In this document: one piece after another, positions 9,282 to 17,987 of the stretch | Position numbering within the stretch: position 1 is the stretch's first letter | Layout of the letters: every line of letters starts with the position of its first letter | DNA from: Soonwooa sp032078105 | Lineage (GTDB): Bacteria > Bacteroidota > Bacteroidia > Flavobacteriales > Weeksellaceae | Reading direction: 5' to 3' | Assembly: GCA_046269235.1 (NCBI GenBank) | Contig: JBJZOS010000003.1 | Location: 322,032-386,031 of the forward strand | Length of the DNA stretch: 64,000 nt | Translations under genes and position numbers: made by a program | The notes under the pieces: model-generated | The model's database searches: none | The model's input: only the letters and a program-made list of their open reading frames with translations | Told to the model about the DNA's origin: nothing

Positions 9282-9289
9282 TAATTTTG
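9282..9289 (+). promoter_or_regulatory. -7 promoter element before the efflux-operon leader gene
   Basis: TAATTTTG matches the Bacteroidota -7 element. Transcription would begin near 9294, just inside the first ATG at 9292. This favours translation of the next gene from the ATG at 9301 with a very short leader. Confidence 0.4.
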
Positions 9290-9291
9290 CA

Positions 9292-9678
9292 ATGAGAGAA
9301 ATGAAAACTTTTTTTGTGTACATATTAACAGCTTTGCTGCTACTTTTCTGTGTAGAAAGCAAATCTTACAAAGTTGATGCTGCCAATTTTGCGCAGACAT
9401 CGCATACACATACGTCAAAAACTCAGCATCTCAACAAAAGCTTAGACAAGTCAGCGAAACGTAATCCATCGACAGATAACTTCTCTATTGTAGATACCGA
9501 AACGGATTTTAATTCAGAGTTAGATATTGATAATCTGATTGTTTTCGCTAATATTCTTGGGATTTCAAGTCTTCTTGCTTTATTTTTCAAATCGATTCTT
9601 AAGAAAGAAATCTTTTCACAAGATTTCGATTTTTATCATGTTAAAACATTTATTCTTATTCAGTCTTTAAGAATATAG
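9292..9678 (+). CDS. hypothetical small exported/membrane protein upstream of the RND efflux genes
   Basis: Not recognised. It has 128 aa from the ATG at 9292, or 125 from the ATG at 9301, which the nearby -7 element supports. The N-terminus (KTFFVYILTALLLLFCVES) is a signal peptide or membrane anchor. The middle is polar with a HTHTSKTQH stretch, and a second hydrophobic segment lies at about 83-103 (LIVFANILGISSLLALFF). It lies 128 bases upstream of the efflux adaptor gene on the same strand and may be cotranscribed. The clustered histidines could bind metal but are too few to argue it. It may be a lineage-specific companion of the pump or unrelated. Confidence 0.55.
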   Translation: MREMKTFFVYILTALLLLFCVESKSYKVDAANFAQTSHTHTSKTQHLNKSLDKSAKRNPSTDNFSIVDTETDFNSELDIDNLIVFANILGISSLLALFFKSILKKEIFSQDFDFYHVKTFILIQSLRI

Positions 9679-9806
9679 AATTTCATTTTATGATTATTTA
9701 TTTTTAAATAAATTTTCAATATTGTTATTAAATTATCATTTAAAAAATAATAATTTAATCCTTCGATTAGACCAAACTTTTTTACCCACAATTTTAATAT
9801 CAAGTT

Positions 9807-10889
9807 ATGAAGAGAGTCGCATCATGCGTTGCTCTAAGCGCTATTTTGTTGTTAGCAAGTTGCAACAGCAAAAAAGAAGAGAAAGAAGAAACTGTAATCT
9901 ACCCGACAACTACGCCTGTTAAGATGGATACAGTGGTTACTAAAGAATTTGTATCTCAAATCCGCTCCGAAAAAAACATCGAAATACGAGCGCAAGAGAA
10001 AGGTTTTTTACAAAATATCTACGTGGACGAAGGCCAATATGTCCATGCCGGACAGACCTTGTTCCGTATTATGCCTCAAATCTACGAAGCTGACGTTATG
10101 AAGGCCAAGGCCGAAGTTGCACAAGCCCAAATCGAGTTACAAAACTCCAGCACACTAGCTAATAACAACGTCGTTTCTCCAAACGAAAAAAGAATGGCAA
10201 AAGCTAAGCTAGACGCTGCAAATGCTGAACTTAGACTGGCCCAAACACATCTATCATTCACGACGATTAAAGCTCCTTTTTCTGGAATTATCAATAGACT
10301 TCCTCTTAAATTGGGAAGCTTAGTAGACGAAGGCGATTTGTTGACAAGTCTGTCTGATAATGGTGGAATCTACGCCTATTTTAATGTGTCAGAACCTGAA
10401 TATCTTAACTATCAAATGCATTCTGGCGAGCGTGGTAATAGCATCGTATCGCTAATAATGGCAAATGGTCAAAGCTATCCTGACAAAGGAATTATCCAAA
10501 CAATTGTAGGAGAATTTGACAGTGAAACAGGAAATATAGCTTTCCGTGCAAAATTTCCTAACACAAAAAGTATTCTGAGAAACGGACAAACAGGAAAAAT
10601 ACAAATGACGATGCCATTACACGATGCCTTAATTATTCCGCAAAAAGCAACCTACGAAATCCAAGATCAAATCTACGTTTTCGTGGTGGATAAAAACGGA
10701 ACAGTAAAATCTAGAAATATAAAAGTTGCTTACGAGCTTCCTGATATCTATGTTGTGGCGTCAGGATTGACGACTAACGACAAAATCCTTCTAGAAGGTG
10801 TACAAAAAGTGAAAGATGACCAAAAAGTAAAAGTGAAATTCGAAAATCCTAAAAAAGTGCTGAGTTCATTAAAACTTCAAGCTAACTAA
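9807..10889 (+). CDS. RND efflux periplasmic adaptor lipoprotein (membrane fusion protein)
   Basis: Periplasmic adaptor linking the inner-membrane RND pump to its outer-membrane channel. The N-terminus is a lipoprotein signal with lipobox LASC (Cys19). Next comes the split lipoyl/barrel-sandwich domain (IRAQEKGFLQNIYVDEGQYV, then TIKAPFSGIINRLPLKLG), interrupted by a helical hairpin rich in Ala, Lys and Glu (about 90-140). The beta-barrel and membrane-proximal domains follow. The length of 360 aa fits the AcrA/MexA family. It is the first pump gene, followed by the permease after 97 bases and then the channel gene. Confidence 0.93.
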   Translation: MKRVASCVALSAILLLASCNSKKEEKEETVIYPTTTPVKMDTVVTKEFVSQIRSEKNIEIRAQEKGFLQNIYVDEGQYVHAGQTLFRIMPQIYEADVMKAKAEVAQAQIELQNSSTLANNNVVSPNEKRMAKAKLDAANAELRLAQTHLSFTTIKAPFSGIINRLPLKLGSLVDEGDLLTSLSDNGGIYAYFNVSEPEYLNYQMHSGERGNSIVSLIMANGQSYPDKGIIQTIVGEFDSETGNIAFRAKFPNTKSILRNGQTGKIQMTMPLHDALIIPQKATYEIQDQIYVFVVDKNGTVKSRNIKVAYELPDIYVVASGLTTNDKILLEGVQKVKDDQKVKVKFENPKKVLSSLKLQAN

Positions 10890-10986
10890 AAGAGAGTTAC
10901 GAAGGAACGATTTAACAAAAAAATGGGATGAAGCCCTATTAAAGTGAAAAGTTCTATCGAATTTCAAATCTAAATTTCTATTTAAA

Positions 10987-13900
10987 ATGTTTAAGAAATT
11001 CATACGCAGACCAGTTCTGTCGATAGTCATCTCTTTGATTATCGTTTTTATGGGGATTTTATCCTTGATGAAACTACCCGTAACACAGTTCCCAGCGATT
11101 TCGCCACCCAAAGTTAACATCACGGCAGAATATCCTGGTGCCAACAACGAATTGTTGATAAAATCTGTAATCATTCCGTTAGAGCGTTCCATTAATGGTG
11201 TTCCTGGGATGAAGTACATGGCATCCGATGCAGGTAACGATGGTGAAGCCTCCATCCAAGTCGTCTTCGACCTAGGGACTGACCCTAACGTGGCGGCCGT
11301 TAACGTACAAAACCATATCTCTTCTGCTATTAACAAATTACCACCGCTAGTTGTAAGAGAAGGTGTTAAAATCACGCGTGAAGAACCCAATATGTTAATG
11401 TACATCAACTTGTACAGTGACGATCCGAAATCCAATCAAAAATTCCTATTCAATTATGCTGATATCAATATTTTATCAGAATTAAAAAGGATAAAAGGTG
11501 TTGGAGATGTCGATATCCTTGGGACGAGAGAATATGCCATGCGTGTTTGGTTAAAACCTGATCGGATGACTGCTTACAACATCTCAGCAGATGAAGTTAT
11601 GCAAGCATTAGATGAGCAAAGTATCGAAGCGTCACCTGGTAAGACTGGAGAAAGTTCTGGCAAACGATCTCAATCTTTTGAATATATCCTAAAATATCCA
11701 GGACGTTACAGCAACGAAAAAGATTATGGTAACATCATTCTGAAATCTTCGTCAGATGGCGAATTTGTAAGATTAAAAGATATCGCTGATATTGAATTCG
11801 GAAGTTCGATGTACGACATCTACTCTACGCTTAATGGTAAACCCTCAGCAGCGATTACTGTTAAACAATCTTACGGATCCAATGCTTCGGAAGTTATCCA
11901 AAATGTAAAAACATTGATGGAAGATTTACAAAAACACAACTTCCCAAAAGGCATGCATTATGAACTAAGTTATGATGTGTCGAGATTTTTAGATGCTTCC
12001 ATCGAAAAAGTGGTACATACACTTTTTGAAGCCTTTATTTTGGTGGCAATTGTAGTATTTTTATTCCTGGGAGATTGGCGGTCAACTTTAATCCCGACCA
12101 TTGCTGTACCTGTATCGCTCATTGGAACATTTGCAGTGATGTCCGCATTTGGAATTACATTGAATATGATTTCGCTCTTTGCTCTCGTGATGGCAATTGG
12201 GGTTGTCGTCGATGATGCCATTGTCGTCATAGAAGCCGTCCATGCCAAGATGGAAGAAAAAGGACTTTCGCCTCTTAAAGCTACTGAAGAAGCAATGCAC
12301 GAGATCAGCGGTGCCATTATCGCCATTACTTTAGTTATGGCATCAGTGTTTATTCCAGTTGCTTTTATGAGCGGACCTGTTGGGATTTTTTATCGTCAGT
12401 TTTCGATTACTATGGTATCAGCAATTATACTTTCTGGTACGGTAGCCCTGACTTTAACACCAGCTTTATGTGCTTTAATTCTAAAAAACAATCACGGACA
12501 CGCAAGAAAGAAAACACCAATTAATAGATTCTTAGATAAATTTAATAGTCTTTTCAGTAAAGGACAAAACAAGTATCAAGGTTTATTAAACAAAACAGTT
12601 ACAAGAAAATTCTTTACGCTACCTGTTTTATTATTATTCTGTTTTGGAACTTATTTTTTAAGTAATAGTTTGCCGTCAGGATTTGTACCCACCGAAGACC
12701 AAGGGATGATCTACTCGATTGTACAGACGCCACCTGGATCGACTTTGGAACGTACCAACCAAATTGCATTACAACTGCAAAAAGCATCGGAAGGTATCGA
12801 TGGTGTCCAGTCGGTTTCTTCTTTGGCGGGTTACGAAATCTTAACCGAAGGTACTGGTGCTAACTCGGGAACTTGTTTAATTAATTTAAAACCTTGGGAC
12901 GAGCGTAAAGAATCAGCTGCAGACATTATCGAACAACTCGAGCAAAAAGCAAAAGAAATTCCTGGTGCTAATATTGAGTTTTTCCAACCGCCATCTATTC
13001 CAGGTTATGGTGCTGCAGGAGGATTCGAATTAAGACTTTTGGACAAAGCAGGAAGTGGCGACTATCAAAAAATGGAACAAGTCAGCAAAGACTTTGTGAA
13101 AGAATTACAAAAACGTCCCGAATTAGGTTCGGCTTTCACATTCTATTCTGCAAGTTTTCCACAATACATGCTTAAAATTGATAATGACTTGGCTGAGCAA
13201 AAAGGTGTTTCCATAGAAAAAGCAATGGACAACTTATCAACCTTAATAGGATCCAATTACGAAACGAGTTTTATCCGATTTGACAGACCTTACAAAGTTA
13301 TTGTACAAGCGGGACCACAATACCGAGCCTTACCATCTGACATCTTAAAACTCTATGTTAAAAATGATAAAGACCAAATGGTACCTTATTCTGACTTTAT
13401 GCATTTAGAAAAAGTATATGGTTTGTCCGAAATTACACGTCACAACATGTACAATGCCGCTGAAGTAAGTGGCACGCCCGCGCCAGGATACAGCTCTGGA
13501 CAAGCGATTGCAGCGATCCAAGAAGTGGCGGACAAAACGCTTCCTCGTGGTTTCGGTATCGACTGGGCGGGGATTTCTAAAGATGAAGTGTCCAGAGGTA
13601 ACGAAGCGATATACATCTTCTTAATTTGTTTAGGCTTCGTTTACTTAATACTATCTGCGCAATATGAAAGCTTCATACTTCCCTTGCCTGTAATTTTATC
13701 ACTACCCACAGGGATTTTTGGCGCATTGTTATGTCTGAAACTTCTTGGCTTAGAAAACAACATCTATGCTCAAGTTGCAATGGTCATGCTAATTGGTCTT
13801 CTCGGTAAAAATGCCGTTTTGATTGTCGAATTTGCCGTACAGAAAAAAGCCGAAGAAAATATTCCTGTTGCCAAAGCAGCTATAGAAGGTGCAACAATAC

Positions 13901-14190
13901 GTTTCCGACCAATTTTGATGACGTCTTTTGCCTTTATCGCAGGTCTTATCCCGTTGGTAATGGCGACTGGTCCAGGTGCTGTTGGTAACAGAACAATTGG
14001 TACTGCCGCCGCTGGTGGTATGTTGATAGGGACAGTTTTCGGCTTAATTATCATTCCTGGATTATATTACATTTTTGGACTAATATCTGAGAAAACGAAA
14101 TTATCTTACTACGAAGAAGAGAATCCGTTGACAGAGCAGACCGAACCTTACAAACATGATGAAAAATATGAAGAACATAATAAAAAATAA
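10987..14190 (+). CDS. RND family efflux transporter permease (AcrB/HAE1-like)
   Basis: Proton-driven inner-membrane pump of a tripartite multidrug efflux system. The 1067-aa length and duplicated layout of twelve transmembrane segments with two large periplasmic loops are typical. The first repeat begins FKKFIRRPVLSIVISLIIVF. The proton-relay pair is visible in AIGVVVDDAIVVIEAV, and the conserved block GLLGKNAVLIVEFA lies in the second half. The double Asp and lack of heavy-metal signatures suggest the hydrophobic/amphiphilic exporter class. Substrates are unknown. The last 35 bases overlap the next gene, indicating translational coupling. Confidence 0.95.
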   Translation: MFKKFIRRPVLSIVISLIIVFMGILSLMKLPVTQFPAISPPKVNITAEYPGANNELLIKSVIIPLERSINGVPGMKYMASDAGNDGEASIQVVFDLGTDPNVAAVNVQNHISSAINKLPPLVVREGVKITREEPNMLMYINLYSDDPKSNQKFLFNYADINILSELKRIKGVGDVDILGTREYAMRVWLKPDRMTAYNISADEVMQALDEQSIEASPGKTGESSGKRSQSFEYILKYPGRYSNEKDYGNIILKSSSDGEFVRLKDIADIEFGSSMYDIYSTLNGKPSAAITVKQSYGSNASEVIQNVKTLMEDLQKHNFPKGMHYELSYDVSRFLDASIEKVVHTLFEAFILVAIVVFLFLGDWRSTLIPTIAVPVSLIGTFAVMSAFGITLNMISLFALVMAIGVVVDDAIVVIEAVHAKMEEKGLSPLKATEEAMHEISGAIIAITLVMASVFIPVAFMSGPVGIFYRQFSITMVSAIILSGTVALTLTPALCALILKNNHGHARKKTPINRFLDKFNSLFSKGQNKYQGLLNKTVTRKFFTLPVLLLFCFGTYFLSNSLPSGFVPTEDQGMIYSIVQTPPGSTLERTNQIALQLQKASEGIDGVQSVSSLAGYEILTEGTGANSGTCLINLKPWDERKESAADIIEQLEQKAKEIPGANIEFFQPPSIPGYGAAGGFELRLLDKAGSGDYQKMEQVSKDFVKELQKRPELGSAFTFYSASFPQYMLKIDNDLAEQKGVSIEKAMDNLSTLIGSNYETSFIRFDRPYKVIVQAGPQYRALPSDILKLYVKNDKDQMVPYSDFMHLEKVYGLSEITRHNMYNAAEVSGTPAPGYSSGQAIAAIQEVADKTLPRGFGIDWAGISKDEVSRGNEAIYIFLICLGFVYLILSAQYESFILPLPVILSLPTGIFGALLCLKLLGLENNIYAQVAMVMLIGLLGKNAVLIVEFAVQKKAEENIPVAKAAIEGATIRFRPILMTSFAFIAGLIPLVMATGPGAVGNRTIGTAAAGGMLIGTVFGLIIIPGLYYIFGLISEKTKLSYYEEENPLTEQTEPYKHDEKYEEHNKK

Positions 14191-15619
14191 AATAGCCTTA
14201 AGCCTAGGGGCAGCGCTACTTCTTGCAAGTTGTAAAGCGCCAATGGCAACCAAACTTCAAGACCGTGTCAAAGACACTTTGCCGACGACTTTTGGAGGTG
14301 ATCAAAATAGCGCAAGTGTCGAAAACAATTCGGGGATAACCCCTTGGAAACAGTTTTTTACAGATCCAAATTTGGTGAGTTTAATAGAAGAAGCTTTAAA
14401 AAATAATCAAGAATTAATGATTACGCTTCAACAAATTGAAATTGCAAAATCTGATGTTCTGTACAAAAATGGAAAATTGAAACCCACCGTTTCCGCAGGT
14501 GTTGGCGCAGGTGTCGAGAAAGTTGGTCGTTACACCTCAACGGGTGCTGGCGACGCTTCTACCGACATTACTGACGGAAAAGAAGTTCCAGAAAACTTAA
14601 TGAATTTTGAAGCTGGACTAAAAGCGGATTGGGAAATCGATATTTGGCACAAACTAAGAACCGAAAAAAAAGCAGCGGTCGCACATTATCTCTCGACGGT
14701 TGAAGGTAAAAATTTTGTGCTGTCAAGTTTGATAGCCGAAGTTGCGGAACGCTATTACGAATTATTATCCTTGGATAACCAATTGGACATGATTCATCAA
14801 TACATGGAAATCCAAAAGAAAGCTTTAGAAATTTCGAAAATTCAAAAGCAAGCCATGGCTGCAACCGAATTGGCGGTGAAAAAATTCGAAGCTGAAATGG
14901 CGAAATCCCATGCAACTGAATACGATTTAAAACAACAAATCACAGAAAAGGAAAACCAACTTAATGCGCTTTTGGGACGTTATCCTCAACCAATTCTTAG
15001 AAATAAGGAAAGCTTTATGAACATCGTTCCGCAAAGTATTTACACGGGCGTTCCGTCACAATTGCTAGCCAATCGTCCCGATGTTAAACAAGCTGAACTC
15101 GAACTAGAAGCGGCAAAACTTGATGTAGAAGCGGCTCGTAAAGAGTTTTATCCAAGTTTAAGCATTTCGGCGACTTTGGGCTTAGAAGCTTTTAAACCTT
15201 CCTATTTGGTGAAACTTCCAGAATCTGTTGCTTACAGTCTCGCTGGCGAATTAGCTGGCCCACTCATCAACAAAGCAGCAATACAAGCCAACTTTACAAC
15301 GACGCATGCTAAACAAATTCAGGCTTTGTACGAATACGACAAAACGATTTTGAGCGCTTACCTCGATGTTGCCAACCAAATGTCAAAAATTAAAAACATT
15401 GACCAATATTATATTTTGAAAAAGCAACAAGCGCAAGCTTTAGATCAATCTAATGATATCGCGCATCAACTTTTCAAAAATATGAGAGCGGATTATTTGG
15501 AAGTTTTAATGAATCAAAGAGATGCACTTGACGCCAAAATGGAATTAATAGAAGCCAAGGAAAAACAACTGAACACTGTCATCGACATCTACAAAAGTCT
15601 AGGTGGCGGCTGGAAATAA
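14156..15619 (+). CDS. outer-membrane efflux channel lipoprotein (TolC/NodT family)
   Basis: Outer-membrane exit duct of the RND pump encoded just upstream. The N-terminus has a lipoprotein signal with lipobox LASC (Cys26). Two OEP repeats follow, with long Ala/Leu/Gln-rich coiled-coil helices (for example SLIEEALKNNQELMITLQQI, and the matching LANRPDVKQAELELEAA block), the NodT-type pattern. The length is 487 aa. Two adjacent ATGs (14156 and 14159) could start translation. The start lies inside the permease gene in another frame. A short-stem terminator at 15698-15716 closes the operon. Confidence 0.93.
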   Translation: MMKNMKNIIKNKIALSLGAALLLASCKAPMATKLQDRVKDTLPTTFGGDQNSASVENNSGITPWKQFFTDPNLVSLIEEALKNNQELMITLQQIEIAKSDVLYKNGKLKPTVSAGVGAGVEKVGRYTSTGAGDASTDITDGKEVPENLMNFEAGLKADWEIDIWHKLRTEKKAAVAHYLSTVEGKNFVLSSLIAEVAERYYELLSLDNQLDMIHQYMEIQKKALEISKIQKQAMAATELAVKKFEAEMAKSHATEYDLKQQITEKENQLNALLGRYPQPILRNKESFMNIVPQSIYTGVPSQLLANRPDVKQAELELEAAKLDVEAARKEFYPSLSISATLGLEAFKPSYLVKLPESVAYSLAGELAGPLINKAAIQANFTTTHAKQIQALYEYDKTILSAYLDVANQMSKIKNIDQYYILKKQQAQALDQSNDIAHQLFKNMRADYLEVLMNQRDALDAKMELIEAKEKQLNTVIDIYKSLGGGWK

Positions 15620-15697
15620 ACGATACACAATTCTCTCACCTCATCCTTCGGGATGAATTAGCGCGAAACGCAATTTACAAAGATTACTTTTTGTATT

Positions 15698-15716
15698 AGC
15701 GTTTACGCTTTTTTTT
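15698..15716 (+). terminator. short terminator after the RND efflux operon
   Basis: AGCG-TTTA-CGCT hairpin followed by eight T's. The stem is only four pairs, so efficiency may be modest. Upstream at 15641-15656 lies a separate TCATCC-TTCG-GGATGA hairpin with a UUCG tetraloop, which may add to 3'-end formation. Confidence 0.55.
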
Positions 15717-15792
15717 CAGTCGTAGCTTTGGTCTTATGACAAGAATTATAAATTCAAAAACATCATATTTTCTAAAATGAAAGAATAATCGT

Positions 15793-15800
15793 AAATTTGC
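15793..15800 (+). promoter_or_regulatory. -7 promoter element of ahcY
   Basis: TAAATTTG matches TAnnTTTG and lies 34 bases before the ahcY ATG, giving a leader of about 25-30 bases. The -33 TTG is not evident. Confidence 0.5.
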
Positions 15801-15834
15801 ATGTTTTTAAATAACGAAATAATTTACCATTAAT

Positions 15835-17148
15835 ATGAGTACTACAACACAATACGTTCCTTACAAAGTGAAGGACATTTCTCTTGCAGAATGGGGAAGA
15901 AAAGAAATTACATTAGCAGAAGCTGAAATGCCAGGATTAATGGCTATTCGTGAAGAATACGGTCCGTCTCAACCCTTGAAAGGTGCTAGAATTGCGGGAT
16001 GTCTTCATATGACCATCCAAACTGCAGTTCTTATCGAAACTTTGGTGGCTCTTGGCGCAGAAGTTACTTGGTCTTCTTGTAATATTTTTTCGACTCAAGA
16101 TCATGCAGCAGCAGCAATTGCAGCGGCTGGAATTCCTGTTTATGCATGGAAAGGTCTTAACGAAGAAGAATTCGATTGGTGTATTGAGCAAACCCTTTTC
16201 TTTGGCGAAGACAGAAAACCTTTAAACATGATTTTGGATGATGGTGGAGATTTAACCAATATGGTTTTTGATAAATATCCTGAATTCACAAAAGACATCA
16301 AAGGACTTTCTGAAGAAACTACAACCGGTGTTCACAGATTATACGAAAGAATGAAAAACGGAACTTTGGTAATGCCTGCAATCAACGTTAATGATTCGGT
16401 TACCAAGTCTAAATTCGATAACAAATACGGTTGTAAAGAATCTGCTGTTGATGCTGTAAGAAGAGCTACCGACGTGATGATGGCTGGTAAAAGAGTGGTT
16501 GTTTGTGGTTATGGAGACGTAGGTAAAGGTACTGCAGCTTCATTTAGAGGAGCAGGTTCTATTGTAACAGTTACAGAAATTGATCCAATCTGTGCACTTC
16601 AAGCGGCGATGGACGGTTACGAAGTAAAAAGATTAGATACTGTGGTTGATAACGCAGATATCATCATCACTACAACAGGTAACTTCAATATTGTAAGAGG
16701 AGAGCATTTCCTTAAAATGAAAGATAAAGCTATCGTTTGTAACATCGGTCACTTCGATAACGAAATCGATATGGCTTGGTTAAACAAAAACTACGGTCAC
16801 ACAAAATCTGAAGTTAAACCTCAGGTTGATATCTACACCATCGAAGGTAAAGAAGTTATCATCCTTGCTGAAGGTAGATTGGTAAACCTTGGTTGTGCAA
16901 CCGGTCACCCATCTTTCGTAATGTCTAACTCTTTCTCTAACCAGACTTTGGCTCAAATCGAACTTTGGACAAATTCTGAAGCTTACGGAAACGAGGTTTA
17001 TATGTTACCAAAACACCTAGACGAAAAAGTAGCTGAATTGCACCTTAAGAAATTAAGCGTTGAGCTGGAAGTTCTTTCTCAAGAACAAGCTGATTACATT
17101 GGTGTCGATGTGAAAGGACCTTTCAAACCAGAATATTACAGATACTAA
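15835..17148 (+). CDS. ahcY: adenosylhomocysteinase
   Basis: Cleaves S-adenosylhomocysteine to adenosine and homocysteine in the cytosol, removing the inhibitor of methyltransferases and regenerating homocysteine for methionine synthesis. The N-terminus carries the family block LKGARIAGCLHMTIQTAVLI. The NAD-binding motif is GYGDVGKGTAASFRGAG, and the C-terminus ends in KPEYYRY. The length of 437 aa is the short bacterial/eukaryotic form. It appears monocistronic, with a -7 element just upstream and a terminator just downstream. Confidence 0.98.
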   Translation: MSTTTQYVPYKVKDISLAEWGRKEITLAEAEMPGLMAIREEYGPSQPLKGARIAGCLHMTIQTAVLIETLVALGAEVTWSSCNIFSTQDHAAAAIAAAGIPVYAWKGLNEEEFDWCIEQTLFFGEDRKPLNMILDDGGDLTNMVFDKYPEFTKDIKGLSEETTTGVHRLYERMKNGTLVMPAINVNDSVTKSKFDNKYGCKESAVDAVRRATDVMMAGKRVVVCGYGDVGKGTAASFRGAGSIVTVTEIDPICALQAAMDGYEVKRLDTVVDNADIIITTTGNFNIVRGEHFLKMKDKAIVCNIGHFDNEIDMAWLNKNYGHTKSEVKPQVDIYTIEGKEVIILAEGRLVNLGCATGHPSFVMSNSFSNQTLAQIELWTNSEAYGNEVYMLPKHLDEKVAELHLKKLSVELEVLSQEQADYIGVDVKGPFKPEYYRY

Positions 17149-17172
17149 GATTTTTGATCTTAAACATTATAG

Positions 17173-17200
17173 AAACTCTCCAAATTTTGGGGAGTTTTTT
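17173..17200 (+). terminator. terminator after ahcY
   Basis: Inverted repeat AAACTCTCC / GGGGAGTTT followed by a T run, 25 bases after the ahcY stop. The dispersed repeat copy 1 begins immediately after it. Confidence 0.75.
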
Positions 17201-17210
17201 ATTTAGAAGC

Positions 17211-17318
17211 TTAATCCCGCTATCCGCTATATCTTTTTTGTTTTCAGAACGCTAGTCCATAAAAACAACATTAGTAATAGAAAACAAAAAAGGATGTCGC
17301 TGCTATCGGGGCTATGGG
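17211..17318 (+). repeat. dispersed intergenic repeat, copy 1 (AT-cored variant)
   Basis: The flanks match copies at 22526 and 56059: a 5' arm TAATCCCGCTATCCGCTATA and a 3' arm AAAAGGATGTCGCTGCTATC. Between them this copy has an AT-rich core with a perfect TTTTTTGTTTTC / GAAAACAAAAAA inverted repeat (17233-17291) instead of the GC-rich core of the other two. It lies between convergent ahcY and the FUSC-like gene, oriented in the direction of ahcY transcription. Confidence 0.7.
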
Positions 17319-17332
17319 TTTTGTACCTTTTA

Positions 17333-17848
17333 TCAATGTTTCAAAAAAGTTTGACCGTAACTTTTGAACTTAGAAAAACCAAAAGTGATAATCAACGCTA
17401 CAAGACACCCGATGCAAACACAAATTACTCGCTCAATGGGAATCAACCAGTCATGCGCTTGATTTTCCTCAATCAAAACAATCACCATTGCAGCCAACGC
17501 GGAACGAAGCGTATTATCAAGCTTCAAAGCAATCCCGACCAAAATCGTTAAGGCCACTCCAAAACAAATCAAAAGAATATTAGGAATTGGAAGTAAGAAT
17601 AAAAGCATTCCAATAGAAGCGCCCAATAGATTAGATTTGATTCTGTCATAAGCCAACTTATTACTGTCATCAGGAGAGAAAACAATTACCACAGAAATCA
17701 ACGCCCAATAAACCGGATATTGTGGAAGGAAAACATAAAACAGATAACAAATAGCTGCACCAATGACACATTTTATCAAGTAAATCCAATCTGAGACAGA
17801 CACTCTTAACCTTAGAAATTTTGAAAACTGTTGTATAAAATTCGACAT
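17333..17848 (-). CDS. FUSC-like inner-membrane protein
   Basis: A 171-aa integral membrane protein of about five to six hydrophobic segments. It resembles one transmembrane half of the FUSC / aromatic-acid exporter superfamily (YPVYWALISVVIVF, then DRIKSNLLGASIGMLLFLL, then VERVICVCIGCLVALI-type segments). These contain the conserved pattern of an R...G...G helix after the first hydrophobic pair. Full FUSC proteins are much longer, so this is a minimal, single-domain form; substrate unknown. The codon at 17851 is TTG, so the ATG at 17848 is taken as start. It converges on ahcY with the dispersed repeat in between. Confidence 0.65.
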   Translation of the reverse strand: MSNFIQQFSKFLRLRVSVSDWIYLIKCVIGAAICYLFYVFLPQYPVYWALISVVIVFSPDDSNKLAYDRIKSNLLGASIGMLLFLLPIPNILLICFGVALTILVGIALKLDNTLRSALAAMVIVLIEENQAHDWLIPIERVICVCIGCLVALIITFGFSKFKSYGQTFLKH

Positions 17849-17987
17849 CAATAGTTTGCTAGAATTGAAGCTTCAAAATTATAAAACATAAAATGAATCA
17901 AAGATTTTAGAAACATTATTTATGTCATAAAGATTTCATTTTCCTTTCATAATTAGTAAATTGCCAATTCAAAATAATTTCAAAAAA

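Noticed and set aside
15641..15656. TCATCC-TTCG-GGATGA hairpin considered as main terminator of the efflux operon
   Set aside because: It has no T run; the hairpin at 15698-15716 followed by eight T's is the better terminator. The UUCG hairpin is mentioned only as an accessory structure.
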